A stretch of DNA of 64,000 nt. Origin: Rhizobium leguminosarum bv. trifolii WSM2297 (GTDB taxonomy: Bacteria > Pseudomonadota > Alphaproteobacteria > Rhizobiales > Rhizobiaceae). Both the position numbers and the translations under genes were made by a program. Shown here piece by piece: positions 51,648 through 60,060 of this stretch. How positions within the stretch are numbered: the stretch's first letter is position 1; each line of letters starts with the position of its first letter. The stretch covers positions 1,642,442 through 1,706,441 of the forward strand of contig NZ_JH719393.1 of the NCBI RefSeq assembly GCF_000271845.1, given 5' to 3'. Under the pieces are notes generated by a model. It saw only the letters and a list, made by a program, of their open reading frames with translations. It searched no databases and was not told the DNA's origin.

Positions 51648-52634
51648 CTATTCCAACCGGATGCGGGGATCGACCAGCGCAAGCAGGATATCGCTGATCA
51701 GAGAGCCTATCAGCGTCAGCGCGCAGATCAGCAGAACGAAGGCACCCGCCAGATACATGTCCTGGGCCATCAGCGCTTGCAGCAGCAGGGGGGCAGCCGT
51801 CGGCAGATTGAGGACGATGGCGACGACGACCGAGCCGGAGATGAGGTTGGGCAGCAGCCAGGCAATCGTCGAGATGAACGGATTAAGCGCGATCATCAAC
51901 GGATATTTCATCAGCAGCCGGAATTCCGACAGCCCTTTTGCCCGTGCCGTGGTCACGTAAGGCTTCGGCAGTTCGTCGAGCATGTTCGCGCGCATGACGC
52001 GGATGAGGCTCGCCGTCGAAGAAACGGCAAGAATGATGACCGGAAGCCAGAGATGCGAGAAGAGATCGACCATCTTGGCGAAGCTCCAGGATGCGTTCTC
52101 GTATTCCGGCGAAAACAGCCCTCCGACATCCTGTCCGAATTCGACCGCCGCGACATACATCAGCACCAGCGCCAGCAGGAAGGACGGAACGGCAAGGCCG
52201 AAGAAGGTGAAGGCTGTGAAGAAATAGTCGCCGATCGAATATTTTCGCACGGCCGAATAGACGCCGATCGGCAGTGCGATCGCCCAGGTGGCGATCAATG
52301 TCGACAGAGCCAGAACGAGGGTCAGCGCCATGCGCTCCCAGATCAGGTCGGAGACGGGCTGCTGCCACTCGAAGGAAATACCGAAATCGCCACGCGAGAG
52401 GATGCCCCAGATCCATTTGAAATATTGGACGAGCATTGGATCACCGAGGCCGAAACGCTCGCGCAATTGCGCCGCGGTGTTCTGATCAACGATCTCGTTG
52501 GAGGCCGCCAGCGTCGCGATATAGGTGGTGACATAATCGCCCGGCGGCAGCTGGATCAGCACGAAAGCAAGGAAGCTGACGGCAAAAAGCGATGGAATCA
52601 TCCACAGCAAGCGTTTGGCGATGAAGACCAGCAT
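51648..52634 (-). CDS. Peptide-type ABC transporter permease (DppB/OppB type)
   Basis: The 328-residue protein begins MLVFIAKRLLWMIPSLFAVS, the usual OppB start, then QLPPGDYVTTY and the EAA-like loop VTTARAKGLSEFRLLMKYPL. ATG 52634 is preceded by AAGAGG; an earlier frame extends into the 3' noncoding part of the binding-protein transcript and looks spurious. It forms the channel with the 50517 permease. The gene begins 122 bases after the binding-protein stop. Confidence 0.94.
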   Translation of the reverse strand: MLVFIAKRLLWMIPSLFAVSFLAFVLIQLPPGDYVTTYIATLAASNEIVDQNTAAQLRERFGLGDPMLVQYFKWIWGILSRGDFGISFEWQQPVSDLIWERMALTLVLALSTLIATWAIALPIGVYSAVRKYSIGDYFFTAFTFFGLAVPSFLLALVLMYVAAVEFGQDVGGLFSPEYENASWSFAKMVDLFSHLWLPVIILAVSSTASLIRVMRANMLDELPKPYVTTARAKGLSEFRLLMKYPLMIALNPFISTIAWLLPNLISGSVVVAIVLNLPTAAPLLLQALMAQDMYLAGAFVLLICALTLIGSLISDILLALVDPRIRLE

Positions 52635-52756
52635 GAGGCGCCTCTTGCATTGAACACCGCCTTCCGGGCCTTGCCGGCTGTCAAGGCCGGCAAGGCATCT
52701 CGGAGGGCGAACTGAAGAAAGCGCCGTACCGTCGGGCACGGCGCCAGAGATCCAAA

Positions 52757-54697
52757 TCAGCTCGTGAAGGTGAATTGCTGCGGCAGCGCCGGCCCCGGAT
52801 TGGGCCAAGACCAGCTATCCGGTTGCTTTTCGGGAACATTGCGCAGGTTGTTGCGAATGATGCCGAAGCCGCCGACCGCAAGGCAAAGGCCGACAGTCTC
52901 GAATTCCTCCGCGGCGATATCGAAGATCTGCTTCATGACCGCACCGCGCTTGTCGAGATCAGCCGTCGAACGCGCTTCGTCGAAGAGCTTCATGCGCTTC
53001 TTCTGGCTTTCCGGGGGTTCTTCGCCGCGTGCACCGTTGGAGGTGTACCATAGCGTCCACGGAATGGCGTAGCGCGATCCCTGCGGATGGAAGGCGAAGA
53101 AATCGCGCGGGTCGAGCATCGGATCGAGACCGCCGGGGCCTGGCCACACCTGCGCATCATGGGCGTTGTCGTCGCCGCGGGTGTAATAGAGCGCCCGTTC
53201 GATTGTGTTGACCTTCATATCGATGCCGATCTGAGCCCAATGCGTCTTGACCAGTTCGAGCGCGTCGACAAGGTCGGGATAGAGCGTCGGAATGACGTCG
53301 ATCGAGAAGAACACCTTCTGGCCGTCCGGCCGGAGGCGGAAACCGTCGCCGCCTTTCTTGTAGCCGGCCTGATCGAGCATGGCGCCTGCCTTGTCGGCGT
53401 CATATTCGGTGAATTGGCGCGCGTACTTCTCGTGGTACCAGGGATGGGTCGGACGGGGTCCGGCCTGGTAGGGCTCGCTCTGCCCGAAATAGACGATATC
53501 GATGAGCTCCGGGCGGTTGATGCCGATCGACAACGCCTGCCGGAACGATTTATCCGCAAACATCTTGCGCATGGCAGGATCTTTGTGGGTGATATTGAAG
53601 TAGATCTGGCACTGTTGCGAAGCCGAAGGCACGAGCGTCAGCAGTCGATAGTCGCCTTTCTGCATGTTCTGAGACAGCGTCGGCTTATTGGCGAGCACGC
53701 TGATGTGACGCTCCTGGATATCGATCTTACCGGAGATGACGTTCAGCATCAGCGATTCGACGTCCTGCGAGATGCCGAAATTGATCTCATCGATATAGGG
53801 AAGCTGATTGCCCTCGGTATCGACCTGCCAGAAATAAGGATTACGGGCCATGACGACACGCGTCGCACCGCCGGCATAGGGCTCCTTGACCACCCATGGA
53901 TCGAGCGTCGGCTTGTCGACATTGCCCCACCGCGACGGGATCTCGATGTCACCGCAACGGCTGCGGAACAGCTCCGTCCAGCTGGTGACGCCGGCCTTCT
54001 TCGCATCGGCTTCGATATTGGGATTATATTTCGGCAGGAACTGGCTGCAATAATGCTTCGGAAAGAGCGTCGGATGCTGACCAAGCGGGGTGGCGAGGTT
54101 TTCCAGGTAAAGCGCGTTGGCCGCAGCAAAGGTGAACTTCACTGTATAGTCGTCGACCTTTTCGACGGTGACCGGCTTGCCGGCAACAGCAAGCTGGGCC
54201 GGTGTCGCGCTGTAGAGTTCGGTGTTCTTGACGCAGTCTTCGATCGCAAAAACGACGTCATCCGCCGTAAAGGGACGACCGTCGGACCAGCGTACGCCTT
54301 CGATGAGATGGAAGGTGAATTGCGTTGCGTCGTCGCTGACTTCCCAGCGTTCGGCAAGATTCGGCTCCACAGCGGTAAATTCGAGGTTCCAGCGCACCAG
54401 GCTCTGGTTGCCCACCATGCGCAGAATGCCGTTATGGTCGGATGAACCGCGAAGGCCGCGGCGCAGGGAACCGCCATAGGTGCCGACTTTCTCGAACGGC
54501 TTGACGACCATCGGCTTCTTCGGCAGGCGCTCGGCGAGCGGCGGCAGTTTTCCGTCTTTCACAAGCTGTGCAAGTGCCGGGGCTTCACCGCCTGCGGCAG
54601 CGGATACGCGACCGGCGACGGATAGCGCTGCTACACCGGCCATGCCGCCAAGCACGGCCCGGCGGGTAACGCCACGCGACAGTATTTCATTAGGCAT
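52757..54697 (-). CDS. ABC transporter substrate-binding protein, family 5, with Tat signal
   Basis: The 646-residue protein has a Tat signal (VTRRAVLGGMAGVAALSVAG, cleavage probably after VSA) and a family 5 (OppA/DppA-like) body: LAERWEVSDDATQFTFHLIE with GVRWSDGRPFTADDVVFAIE. It is larger than normal DppA (about 535) and closer to the AgpA/OppA-type proteins of rhizobia that bind oligosaccharides. It is the first gene of the leftward operon, 300 bases from the divergent GntR regulator. With the acid-sugar dehydratases in the same operon, an oligouronide or glycoside ligand seems more likely than peptides (inference). Confidence 0.93.
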   Translation of the reverse strand: MPNEILSRGVTRRAVLGGMAGVAALSVAGRVSAAAGGEAPALAQLVKDGKLPPLAERLPKKPMVVKPFEKVGTYGGSLRRGLRGSSDHNGILRMVGNQSLVRWNLEFTAVEPNLAERWEVSDDATQFTFHLIEGVRWSDGRPFTADDVVFAIEDCVKNTELYSATPAQLAVAGKPVTVEKVDDYTVKFTFAAANALYLENLATPLGQHPTLFPKHYCSQFLPKYNPNIEADAKKAGVTSWTELFRSRCGDIEIPSRWGNVDKPTLDPWVVKEPYAGGATRVVMARNPYFWQVDTEGNQLPYIDEINFGISQDVESLMLNVISGKIDIQERHISVLANKPTLSQNMQKGDYRLLTLVPSASQQCQIYFNITHKDPAMRKMFADKSFRQALSIGINRPELIDIVYFGQSEPYQAGPRPTHPWYHEKYARQFTEYDADKAGAMLDQAGYKKGGDGFRLRPDGQKVFFSIDVIPTLYPDLVDALELVKTHWAQIGIDMKVNTIERALYYTRGDDNAHDAQVWPGPGGLDPMLDPRDFFAFHPQGSRYAIPWTLWYTSNGARGEEPPESQKKRMKLFDEARSTADLDKRGAVMKQIFDIAAEEFETVGLCLAVGGFGIIRNNLRNVPEKQPDSWSWPNPGPALPQQFTFTS

Positions 54698-54812
54698 CGA
54701 GTTCCTCCGTTTTTATGCCGGCGCAGCGTTTGGACCGGCGGATGCGGCGGGCTCCCGACCCGCCGCTCGCGCCCTCCTCGGCGCTAGGACCGAACCATAG
54801 ACACGTTCCCAA

Positions 54813-54850
54813 ATGATTACAAGAGTTGACAGATAATTACAAATTTTGTA
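54813..54850. promoter_or_regulatory. Repeated operator-like motif in the divergent intergenic region
   Basis: ATGATTACAA (54813-54822) and ATAATTACAA (54833-54842) are direct repeats with a period of exactly 20 bp, two helical turns. The second merges with the perfect palindrome TACAAA-T-TTTGTA (54838-54850). A TTGACA at 54825-54830 lies between the repeats. Place and symmetry suit the adjacent FadR-type GntR regulator controlling both operons. The remaining part of the 301-base gap 54698-54998 has no gene. Confidence 0.6.
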
Positions 54851-54998
54851 GCGATGCAACAACGAGGCCGGGAGGGCCTTCCCAGAAAACAAGGCTAATG
54901 CGAATAAGACGCGACGATCTGTCAGAAGCTGTACGTTGCTCTGGCGAATATTAATTGGCGACAGCGAGCGCCCACAGCGTTCAGAGAAAAGGACGATC

Positions 54999-55712
54999 AT
55001 GACATTCGCAGTCGACGCCGTTTCGAACAGAGCCGCAACGCGCTTCAGCGACATCATCTATGAGAAGATCGTTGGGATGATCGCCGACGGCAACTTTCCG
55101 GTGAACGAACGGCTGCCTTCGGAGACGAAGCTCGCTGCTGATTTCGGCGCATCGAGGCCCGTCGTGCGCGAAGCGCTCGAACGCTTGAGAGCCGATGGTC
55201 TGGTCGTTTCGCGCAAGGGGTCCGGCTCCTATGTCAGGCAGAGGCCGGATTCGTCGATGCTGAAAATGGTGCCGGTCGGATCGCTCGCCGATGTCCAACG
55301 GTTTTTCGAATTCCGCGCCGGTCTCGAAGCCGAGGCCGCGGAGCTTGCCGCGCGAAACTGGCAGGCGGAGGACAGGGACCGGATAACGGCGGCGCTTGTT
55401 GCGATCGAGCAATGCCTGCGCAACGGAGAGCTTGGCGCCGAGGAGGACCAGGCTCTGCATGATGCAATCGCCATGGCGACCGGTAACCAGTTCCACATCA
55501 CCGTACGCGAATGGTTCAGGCCGCATTTCGCCATCGGGCATTCCGTGACGCGAAGCTTGAGCCTGAAACGGACGCTGGAACAGATCCGCAGCGTCCAGGA
55601 CGAGCACGCGGTGATCGTTGAGGCGATCTTCGCACGGCGGGAAACCGAAGCGCACGATGCGATGAAGAAACACATACTGAATGCTCGCGCCCGCATGTTC
55701 CAGGGCGTTTGA
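54999..55712 (+). CDS. GntR family regulator, FadR subfamily (FCD domain)
   Basis: The 237-residue protein has an N-terminal winged helix (NERLPSETKLAADFGASRPV, REALERLRADGLVVSRKGSG) and a C-terminal FCD domain (FFEFRAGLEAEAAELAARNW, EEDQALHDAIAMATGNQFHI, and the late DEHAVIVEAIFARR where the metal-binding histidine lies). FadR-type regulators such as UxuR/ExuR and LgoR sense uronates and aldonates. ATG 54999 has AAAGGA upstream. It is the first gene of the uronate dehydrogenase operon and divergent from the family 5 binding-protein operon, so it is the probable regulator of the whole locus. Confidence 0.93.
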   Translation: MTFAVDAVSNRAATRFSDIIYEKIVGMIADGNFPVNERLPSETKLAADFGASRPVVREALERLRADGLVVSRKGSGSYVRQRPDSSMLKMVPVGSLADVQRFFEFRAGLEAEAAELAARNWQAEDRDRITAALVAIEQCLRNGELGAEEDQALHDAIAMATGNQFHITVREWFRPHFAIGHSVTRSLSLKRTLEQIRSVQDEHAVIVEAIFARRETEAHDAMKKHILNARARMFQGV

Positions 55713-55732
55713 GTAGGAATGGGAGGAAGACG

Positions 55733-56563
55733 ATGAAACGGATCGCTGTGACGGGGGCTGCCGGACGTGTCGGAACGCTGCTGCGACCACTCCTTCGCGC
55801 TGATGTCGAACAGGTCAGCCTGATCGATCTGCAGGAGCCCGCCGGGCTTAGCGAAAACGAGACGTTCGTCAGGGCCGACCTGACAAAGCTCGACGAGGCA
55901 ACGGCTGCGCTGAAGGATATCGACGGCGTCGTTCATCTCGCTGGCATCGCAAGCGGCATCGACATGAACGCCATCCTGCACGCAAATGTGCTTGGAACCT
56001 ATAATCTCTACGAAGCGGCGCGGACAAACAGGGTCCAGCGGGTCGTCTATGCATCGAGCAACCATGCGACCGGTTTCTATCCTCGTGGCCAAATCATATC
56101 GCCGCTCGTTCCCATGCGCCCCGACAGCCCGTACGGGCTCTCCAAATGCTGGGGCGAACTGGTGGCGGGGCTTTACTACGACACGACGGGCATTCGCTCC
56201 CTTTCCATCCGCATCGGCAATGCCGGCACCTATCCCAACAGTGAGCGATCGGTTGCGATCTGGATCAGCCCGCGGGATCTGGCGCAGCTTGTGCGGATCG
56301 GGCTGTCCCATCCGCTGATTGCCGCGACAGTCGTCTATGGCGTTTCAGATACCGACGAGAAATGGTGGGACAATGATCTGGCGACGAGGCTCGGCTACCG
56401 GCCACAGGACCGGCCGCGCGACCACGCCCGCATCGAACAGGGGTCCGAAGGGCCGGTCGCGCTGGCGTTCCAGGGTGGTGGGTTCTGCGAGATCAATCAC
56501 GACGGAACCGTCCGCATGCGTGACGCCGAAGGTTTGGCCAAGAGCCTGGAGGCGGCCGAATGA
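55733..56563 (+). CDS. udh: Uronate dehydrogenase
   Basis: The 276-residue SDR protein has the NAD loop TGAAGRVG at residues 7-14, the uronate dehydrogenase-like segment VVYASSNHATGFYP with S108/S109, and the catalytic YxxxK as Y134 and K138 (SPYGLSKCWGE). Segments NVLGTYNLYEAAR, IRIGNAGTYPN and KWWDN parallel the characterised Agrobacterium and Pseudomonas Udh proteins. It would oxidise galacturonate or glucuronate with NAD+ to the aldarolactone. ATG 55733 follows GGGAGG; the gene begins 20 bases after the gntR stop and overlaps the lactonase gene. Confidence 0.87.
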   Translation: MKRIAVTGAAGRVGTLLRPLLRADVEQVSLIDLQEPAGLSENETFVRADLTKLDEATAALKDIDGVVHLAGIASGIDMNAILHANVLGTYNLYEAARTNRVQRVVYASSNHATGFYPRGQIISPLVPMRPDSPYGLSKCWGELVAGLYYDTTGIRSLSIRIGNAGTYPNSERSVAIWISPRDLAQLVRIGLSHPLIAATVVYGVSDTDEKWWDNDLATRLGYRPQDRPRDHARIEQGSEGPVALAFQGGGFCEINHDGTVRMRDAEGLAKSLEAAE

Positions 56564-57435
56564 CGGCGCCTAAAATCATCCGGCCGGATGTCCGTTCGGT
56601 GATCCAGCAGCCACTGACGGTCGGTGAATCACCGGTATGGGACGATGAGACCGGCACCCTATGGCTGGTCGATATTCTGGCACCGGCGCTTGTGCGGCTT
56701 TCGGCCACAGGACAGATCGATCGCTTCGACATGCCGGCCGCAATCGGCTGTCTCGGGCTTTGCCGCGATCACAGGATCGCCGTGGCGCTTCAGACGGGCG
56801 TCCATCTTTTCGATCCCCTCTCTGGTGATATCGAATTTCTGTGCGATCCGGTTGGGCGTGATTTCAACGGCCGCCTCAACGACGGCAAGGTCGGCCCCGA
56901 CGGGCACTTCTGGATCGGCTCGATTAGCGAGGCCAAGCCGCAGACCGATGAGGCAGCACTTTACCGCGTGGGGGCAGATGGCAGCACGCGGACCGTTGCA
57001 ACAGGACTGACGAGCTCCAACGGCCTTGCCTGGTCGCCGGACGGCCGGCGGATGTATCACTCCGACAGCCGTCAATGTTTCCTGCAGGCATTCGACTTTG
57101 AACCCGATACGGGTGATTTGGGCGACGGCCGCCGGCTTCGCAGCTTCACGGAAGAGGACGGGCGACCGGACGGAGCGGCGGTCGATCGTGACGGCTTTTA
57201 CTGGAGCGCCGGCGTTTCGGCCGGTCGCCTCAACCGCATGTCGAGCGAAGGCGAAATCGTCGAGATCTACGTTCTGCCCGTCCCGGCACCGACGATGCCC
57301 TGTTTCGGAGGACCGGATCTCAGGACCCTCTTCATCACCAGCCTGTCGACGGACCGCACCGGACGTTTCGAAGCAGGCACGGTCATCGCCTTCGATGTGG
57401 ATGCGGAGGGCTTGGCGCCCTTCCGCTTCGGATGA
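56560..57435 (+). CDS. SMP-30/gluconolactonase-type lactonase
   Basis: The 291-residue beta-propeller has the metal ligands E23 (VGESPVWD), N154 (SSNGLAWSPDG) and D204 (RPDGAAVD), plus the conserved NDGKVGPDGHFWIGS stretch of SMP-30/regucalcin lactonases. It would hydrolyse the lactone made by the uronate dehydrogenase encoded immediately upstream; the two genes overlap in an ATGA arrangement, which supports sequential action. No signal peptide, so cytoplasmic. Confidence 0.93.
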   Translation: MTAPKIIRPDVRSVIQQPLTVGESPVWDDETGTLWLVDILAPALVRLSATGQIDRFDMPAAIGCLGLCRDHRIAVALQTGVHLFDPLSGDIEFLCDPVGRDFNGRLNDGKVGPDGHFWIGSISEAKPQTDEAALYRVGADGSTRTVATGLTSSNGLAWSPDGRRMYHSDSRQCFLQAFDFEPDTGDLGDGRRLRSFTEEDGRPDGAAVDRDGFYWSAGVSAGRLNRMSSEGEIVEIYVLPVPAPTMPCFGGPDLRTLFITSLSTDRTGRFEAGTVIAFDVDAEGLAPFRFG

Positions 57436-57469
57436 CGATCATTTTGATGGAAGCTAACGGGGAAGAAAA

Positions 57470-58423
57470 ATGAGCATCGCGATCATGCGAAAGGCGCTCA
57501 CGGGCGTTTCGGGGGTTCCCGTCACGGCCTATGACGGTAATGGCGAAGTCGAACCGCAGACGACGGCGAAGGTCTATGCGCGAGTAGCGGCGGCGGGCAT
57601 TCACAACATCGTCGCTGCCGGCAATACCGGGGAATTCTATGCGCTGACGCCACAGGAAATCCGCATCGTTCACGAGGCGGCGGTATCGGGCGTTAACGGC
57701 CGGGCGCCAGTGACGGCGGCGATCGGCCGGTCGCTGCGCGAGGCGATCGGCATGGCGAGGGATGCGGCGGCGATCGGCGCATCCGCCGTCATGTCGCACC
57801 AGCCCGTCGATCCTTTCGCAGCACCTTCGGCCCAGATCGATTATTTCTGCAATCTCGCCGATGCTTCCACCCTGCCGCTGATCGCCTACGTCAGAGCCGA
57901 GGGTTTCGGTGTCGACGATATCGTCCGTCTCGCCAACCACGGCAATATTGCAGGAATCAAATTTGCCACGACCGATCTGATGCTGCTGTCGCGCGCGATT
58001 CCCGCTGCCGATCCGGCCGGCGCGCTGTTCGTCTGCGGCCTGGCGGAAAGCTGGGCGTCGACATTCACCGCGGCCGGCGCGCGCGGTTTCACCTCCGGCC
58101 TCGTCAATGTCGCACCGCAACTGTCGCTTGCCGTTCACGCTGCGCTCGAAAAAGGCGATTTCGCCGCGGCGCGCGTAATCGTCAACAAGCTCGAACCCTT
58201 CGAGCGGATGCGGACGAAGTTCCGCAATGGCGCCAACGTCACTGTCGTCAAGGAGGCCGTCACCTATTCCGGCCTCGATGTCGGCCCGGTGCGAGTGCCG
58301 GGATTGCCGCTGCTCGACCGGCATGATCGCGAAGAACTTCATCGACTGCTTCAAGGCTGGGAGGCCGAGGGCAGCATTCAAGCTAATCCGGACCGGCGGC
58401 AGTCTGCCGAAGCAGCCGGCTGA
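57470..58423 (+). CDS. DapA-family lyase, probably 5-keto-4-deoxy-glucarate dehydratase-like
   Basis: The 317-residue barrel has the loop GNTGEF at residues 51-56, Y140 (LIAYVRA) and the Schiff-base lysine K164 (GIKFAT). GNTGEF in place of GTTGE and the context (udh, lactonase, acid-sugar dehydratases) point to the keto-deoxy-glucarate dehydratase (decarboxylating) branch, which makes 2-oxoglutarate semialdehyde. It could instead be a keto-deoxy-acid aldolase. GGGGAAG precedes ATG 57470. It lies 34 bases after the lactonase gene in the same operon. Confidence 0.82.
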   Translation: MSIAIMRKALTGVSGVPVTAYDGNGEVEPQTTAKVYARVAAAGIHNIVAAGNTGEFYALTPQEIRIVHEAAVSGVNGRAPVTAAIGRSLREAIGMARDAAAIGASAVMSHQPVDPFAAPSAQIDYFCNLADASTLPLIAYVRAEGFGVDDIVRLANHGNIAGIKFATTDLMLLSRAIPAADPAGALFVCGLAESWASTFTAAGARGFTSGLVNVAPQLSLAVHAALEKGDFAAARVIVNKLEPFERMRTKFRNGANVTVVKEAVTYSGLDVGPVRVPGLPLLDRHDREELHRLLQGWEAEGSIQANPDRRQSAEAAG

Positions 58424-58468
58424 GTTCGACATTATTTTTTGAAAACAACAGGATTGGGAGGTCTAGAG

Positions 58469-60055
58469 ATGCTGAAACAGCTACTGACAACGATCGCAAT
58501 TACCGGGGCACTGATGACGACGCAGCCTGCCTGGGCGGCATCGCCGCCCAATATGCTGGTGATCGGCACCAATCTCACCGGCATCCGGACGCTTGATCCG
58601 GCCCAGAACAATGCCCGCACGGTTTCGGAGGTGATCTCGAACCTCTACGACAACCTCGTGCAGCTGTCGCCGGACGATCTTAAAACGCTGAAGCCGATGC
58701 TTGCCACCGCATGGAGTGTCTCGGACGATGGCAAGATCATCACCCTGACCTTGCGCGACGACGCCGTCTTCCAGAGCGGCAACAAGGTGACCGCCGAGGA
58801 TGCGGCCTGGTCGATCCAGCGCGTCATCAAGATGGGACAAGTCGGCTCCACCGACGTCGCACTCTGGGGCTACAAGCCTGACAACGTCGAAAAACTGGTT
58901 CGGGCAAAGGACGAACATACGCTCGAGATCGAGCTGCCGCAGACCGTGAACACCGACCTGGTGCTCTATTCGCTGGCCGGCTCGTCGATCGGCATCGTCG
59001 ACAAGAAGACGGTACTGTCGCATGAAGCGAACGGTGATTTCGGCGGCGCCTGGCTTTCGGCCAATTCCGCTGGCAGCGGACCATTCAGCCTGGCGCAATG
59101 GCGGCCGAACGATGTAGCAATCTTCAATGCACAGCCGAAATATTGGGGCGGCAAGCCGGCCATGGCCCGCGTCGTTGCCCGCCACATCCCGGAATCCGGC
59201 AATCTCCGGCTGCAGCTCGAAGCCGGCGACGTCGATGTCGGCCAGTATGTGGCAAGCGGCGATCTCGATGCGCTGTCCACCAACAAGGATATGGTGATCG
59301 ACAATGTCCCGGGTCTCGGCTTCTATTACATCGCCCTCAATCAGAAGGACCCGGATCTGCAGAAGCCGAAGGTTCGCGAGGCCTTCCAGCACGCATTCGA
59401 CTGGAAGGCGATCTCCGGCAATATCATGCGCTATACCGGCTTTCCCTGGCAGTCGATGATCCCGCGCGGCATGATCGGCGCTCCCGATGAGGCTGCCGTC
59501 CGCTATGATTACGATCCCGCCAAGGCCAAGCAGCTGCTGGCGGAGGCCGGATATCCCAACGGCCTGAAGAAAGTCCTCAATCCCTCGGGGGCGCCAACCC
59601 TGCCCTTCGCCGAAGCGCTGCAGGCGAGCGCGCGGGCCGCCGGTTTCGATCTCGATCTGGTTCCGGGCGAATTCACCCCCGCTTTCCGCGAGCGCAAATT
59701 CGAAGTGCTGCTCGGCAATTCCGGCGCCCGCCTGCCCGATCCCTTCGCCGTCGCCACCCAATATGCCTTCAACCCCGACAATAGCGACGAGGCGCGCCTC
59801 GGCAGCTATTATCTTTGGCGCACGGGCATGAAGGTGGACGACCTCAACACACTCATCGATCAATCGATGAGGGAGCGCGACACGCAAAAGCGCACCGACA
59901 TCTTCAAGAAGATGGACGGGATCTATGCCGGCATGGCTTCGCCGCTCGTCATCTTCTTCCAGCGAACCGACCCCTATGTCATGCGCGCAAACGTGAAGGG
60001 CTATCACGGGCACACGACATGGTCGACGCGCTGGCATGACGTGACCAAGGAGTAG
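58469..60055 (+). CDS. ABC transporter substrate-binding protein, family 5 (DppA-like)
   Basis: The 528-residue protein has a Sec signal peptide (MLKQLLTTIAITGALMTTQP, cleavage after AWA) and a family 5 body: NLTGIRTLDPAQNNARTVSE, LATAWSVSDDGKIITLTLRD, KVTAEDAAWSIQRVI. It is the periplasmic receptor of the second peptide-type transporter of the locus, which has its own permeases and two ATPases. It differs from the left one in export route (Sec, not Tat) and size. GGGAGG lies 8 bases before ATG 58469. Ligand unknown; the operon suggests a uronate-containing compound. Confidence 0.93.
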   Translation: MLKQLLTTIAITGALMTTQPAWAASPPNMLVIGTNLTGIRTLDPAQNNARTVSEVISNLYDNLVQLSPDDLKTLKPMLATAWSVSDDGKIITLTLRDDAVFQSGNKVTAEDAAWSIQRVIKMGQVGSTDVALWGYKPDNVEKLVRAKDEHTLEIELPQTVNTDLVLYSLAGSSIGIVDKKTVLSHEANGDFGGAWLSANSAGSGPFSLAQWRPNDVAIFNAQPKYWGGKPAMARVVARHIPESGNLRLQLEAGDVDVGQYVASGDLDALSTNKDMVIDNVPGLGFYYIALNQKDPDLQKPKVREAFQHAFDWKAISGNIMRYTGFPWQSMIPRGMIGAPDEAAVRYDYDPAKAKQLLAEAGYPNGLKKVLNPSGAPTLPFAEALQASARAAGFDLDLVPGEFTPAFRERKFEVLLGNSGARLPDPFAVATQYAFNPDNSDEARLGSYYLWRTGMKVDDLNTLIDQSMRERDTQKRTDIFKKMDGIYAGMASPLVIFFQRTDPYVMRANVKGYHGHTTWSTRWHDVTKE

Positions 60056-60060
60056 AGCGC

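Noticed and set aside
53087..54445. A 452-codon frame on the plus strand
   Set aside because: It mirrors the family 5 binding-protein gene on the other strand and has no domain or ribosome binding site of its own.
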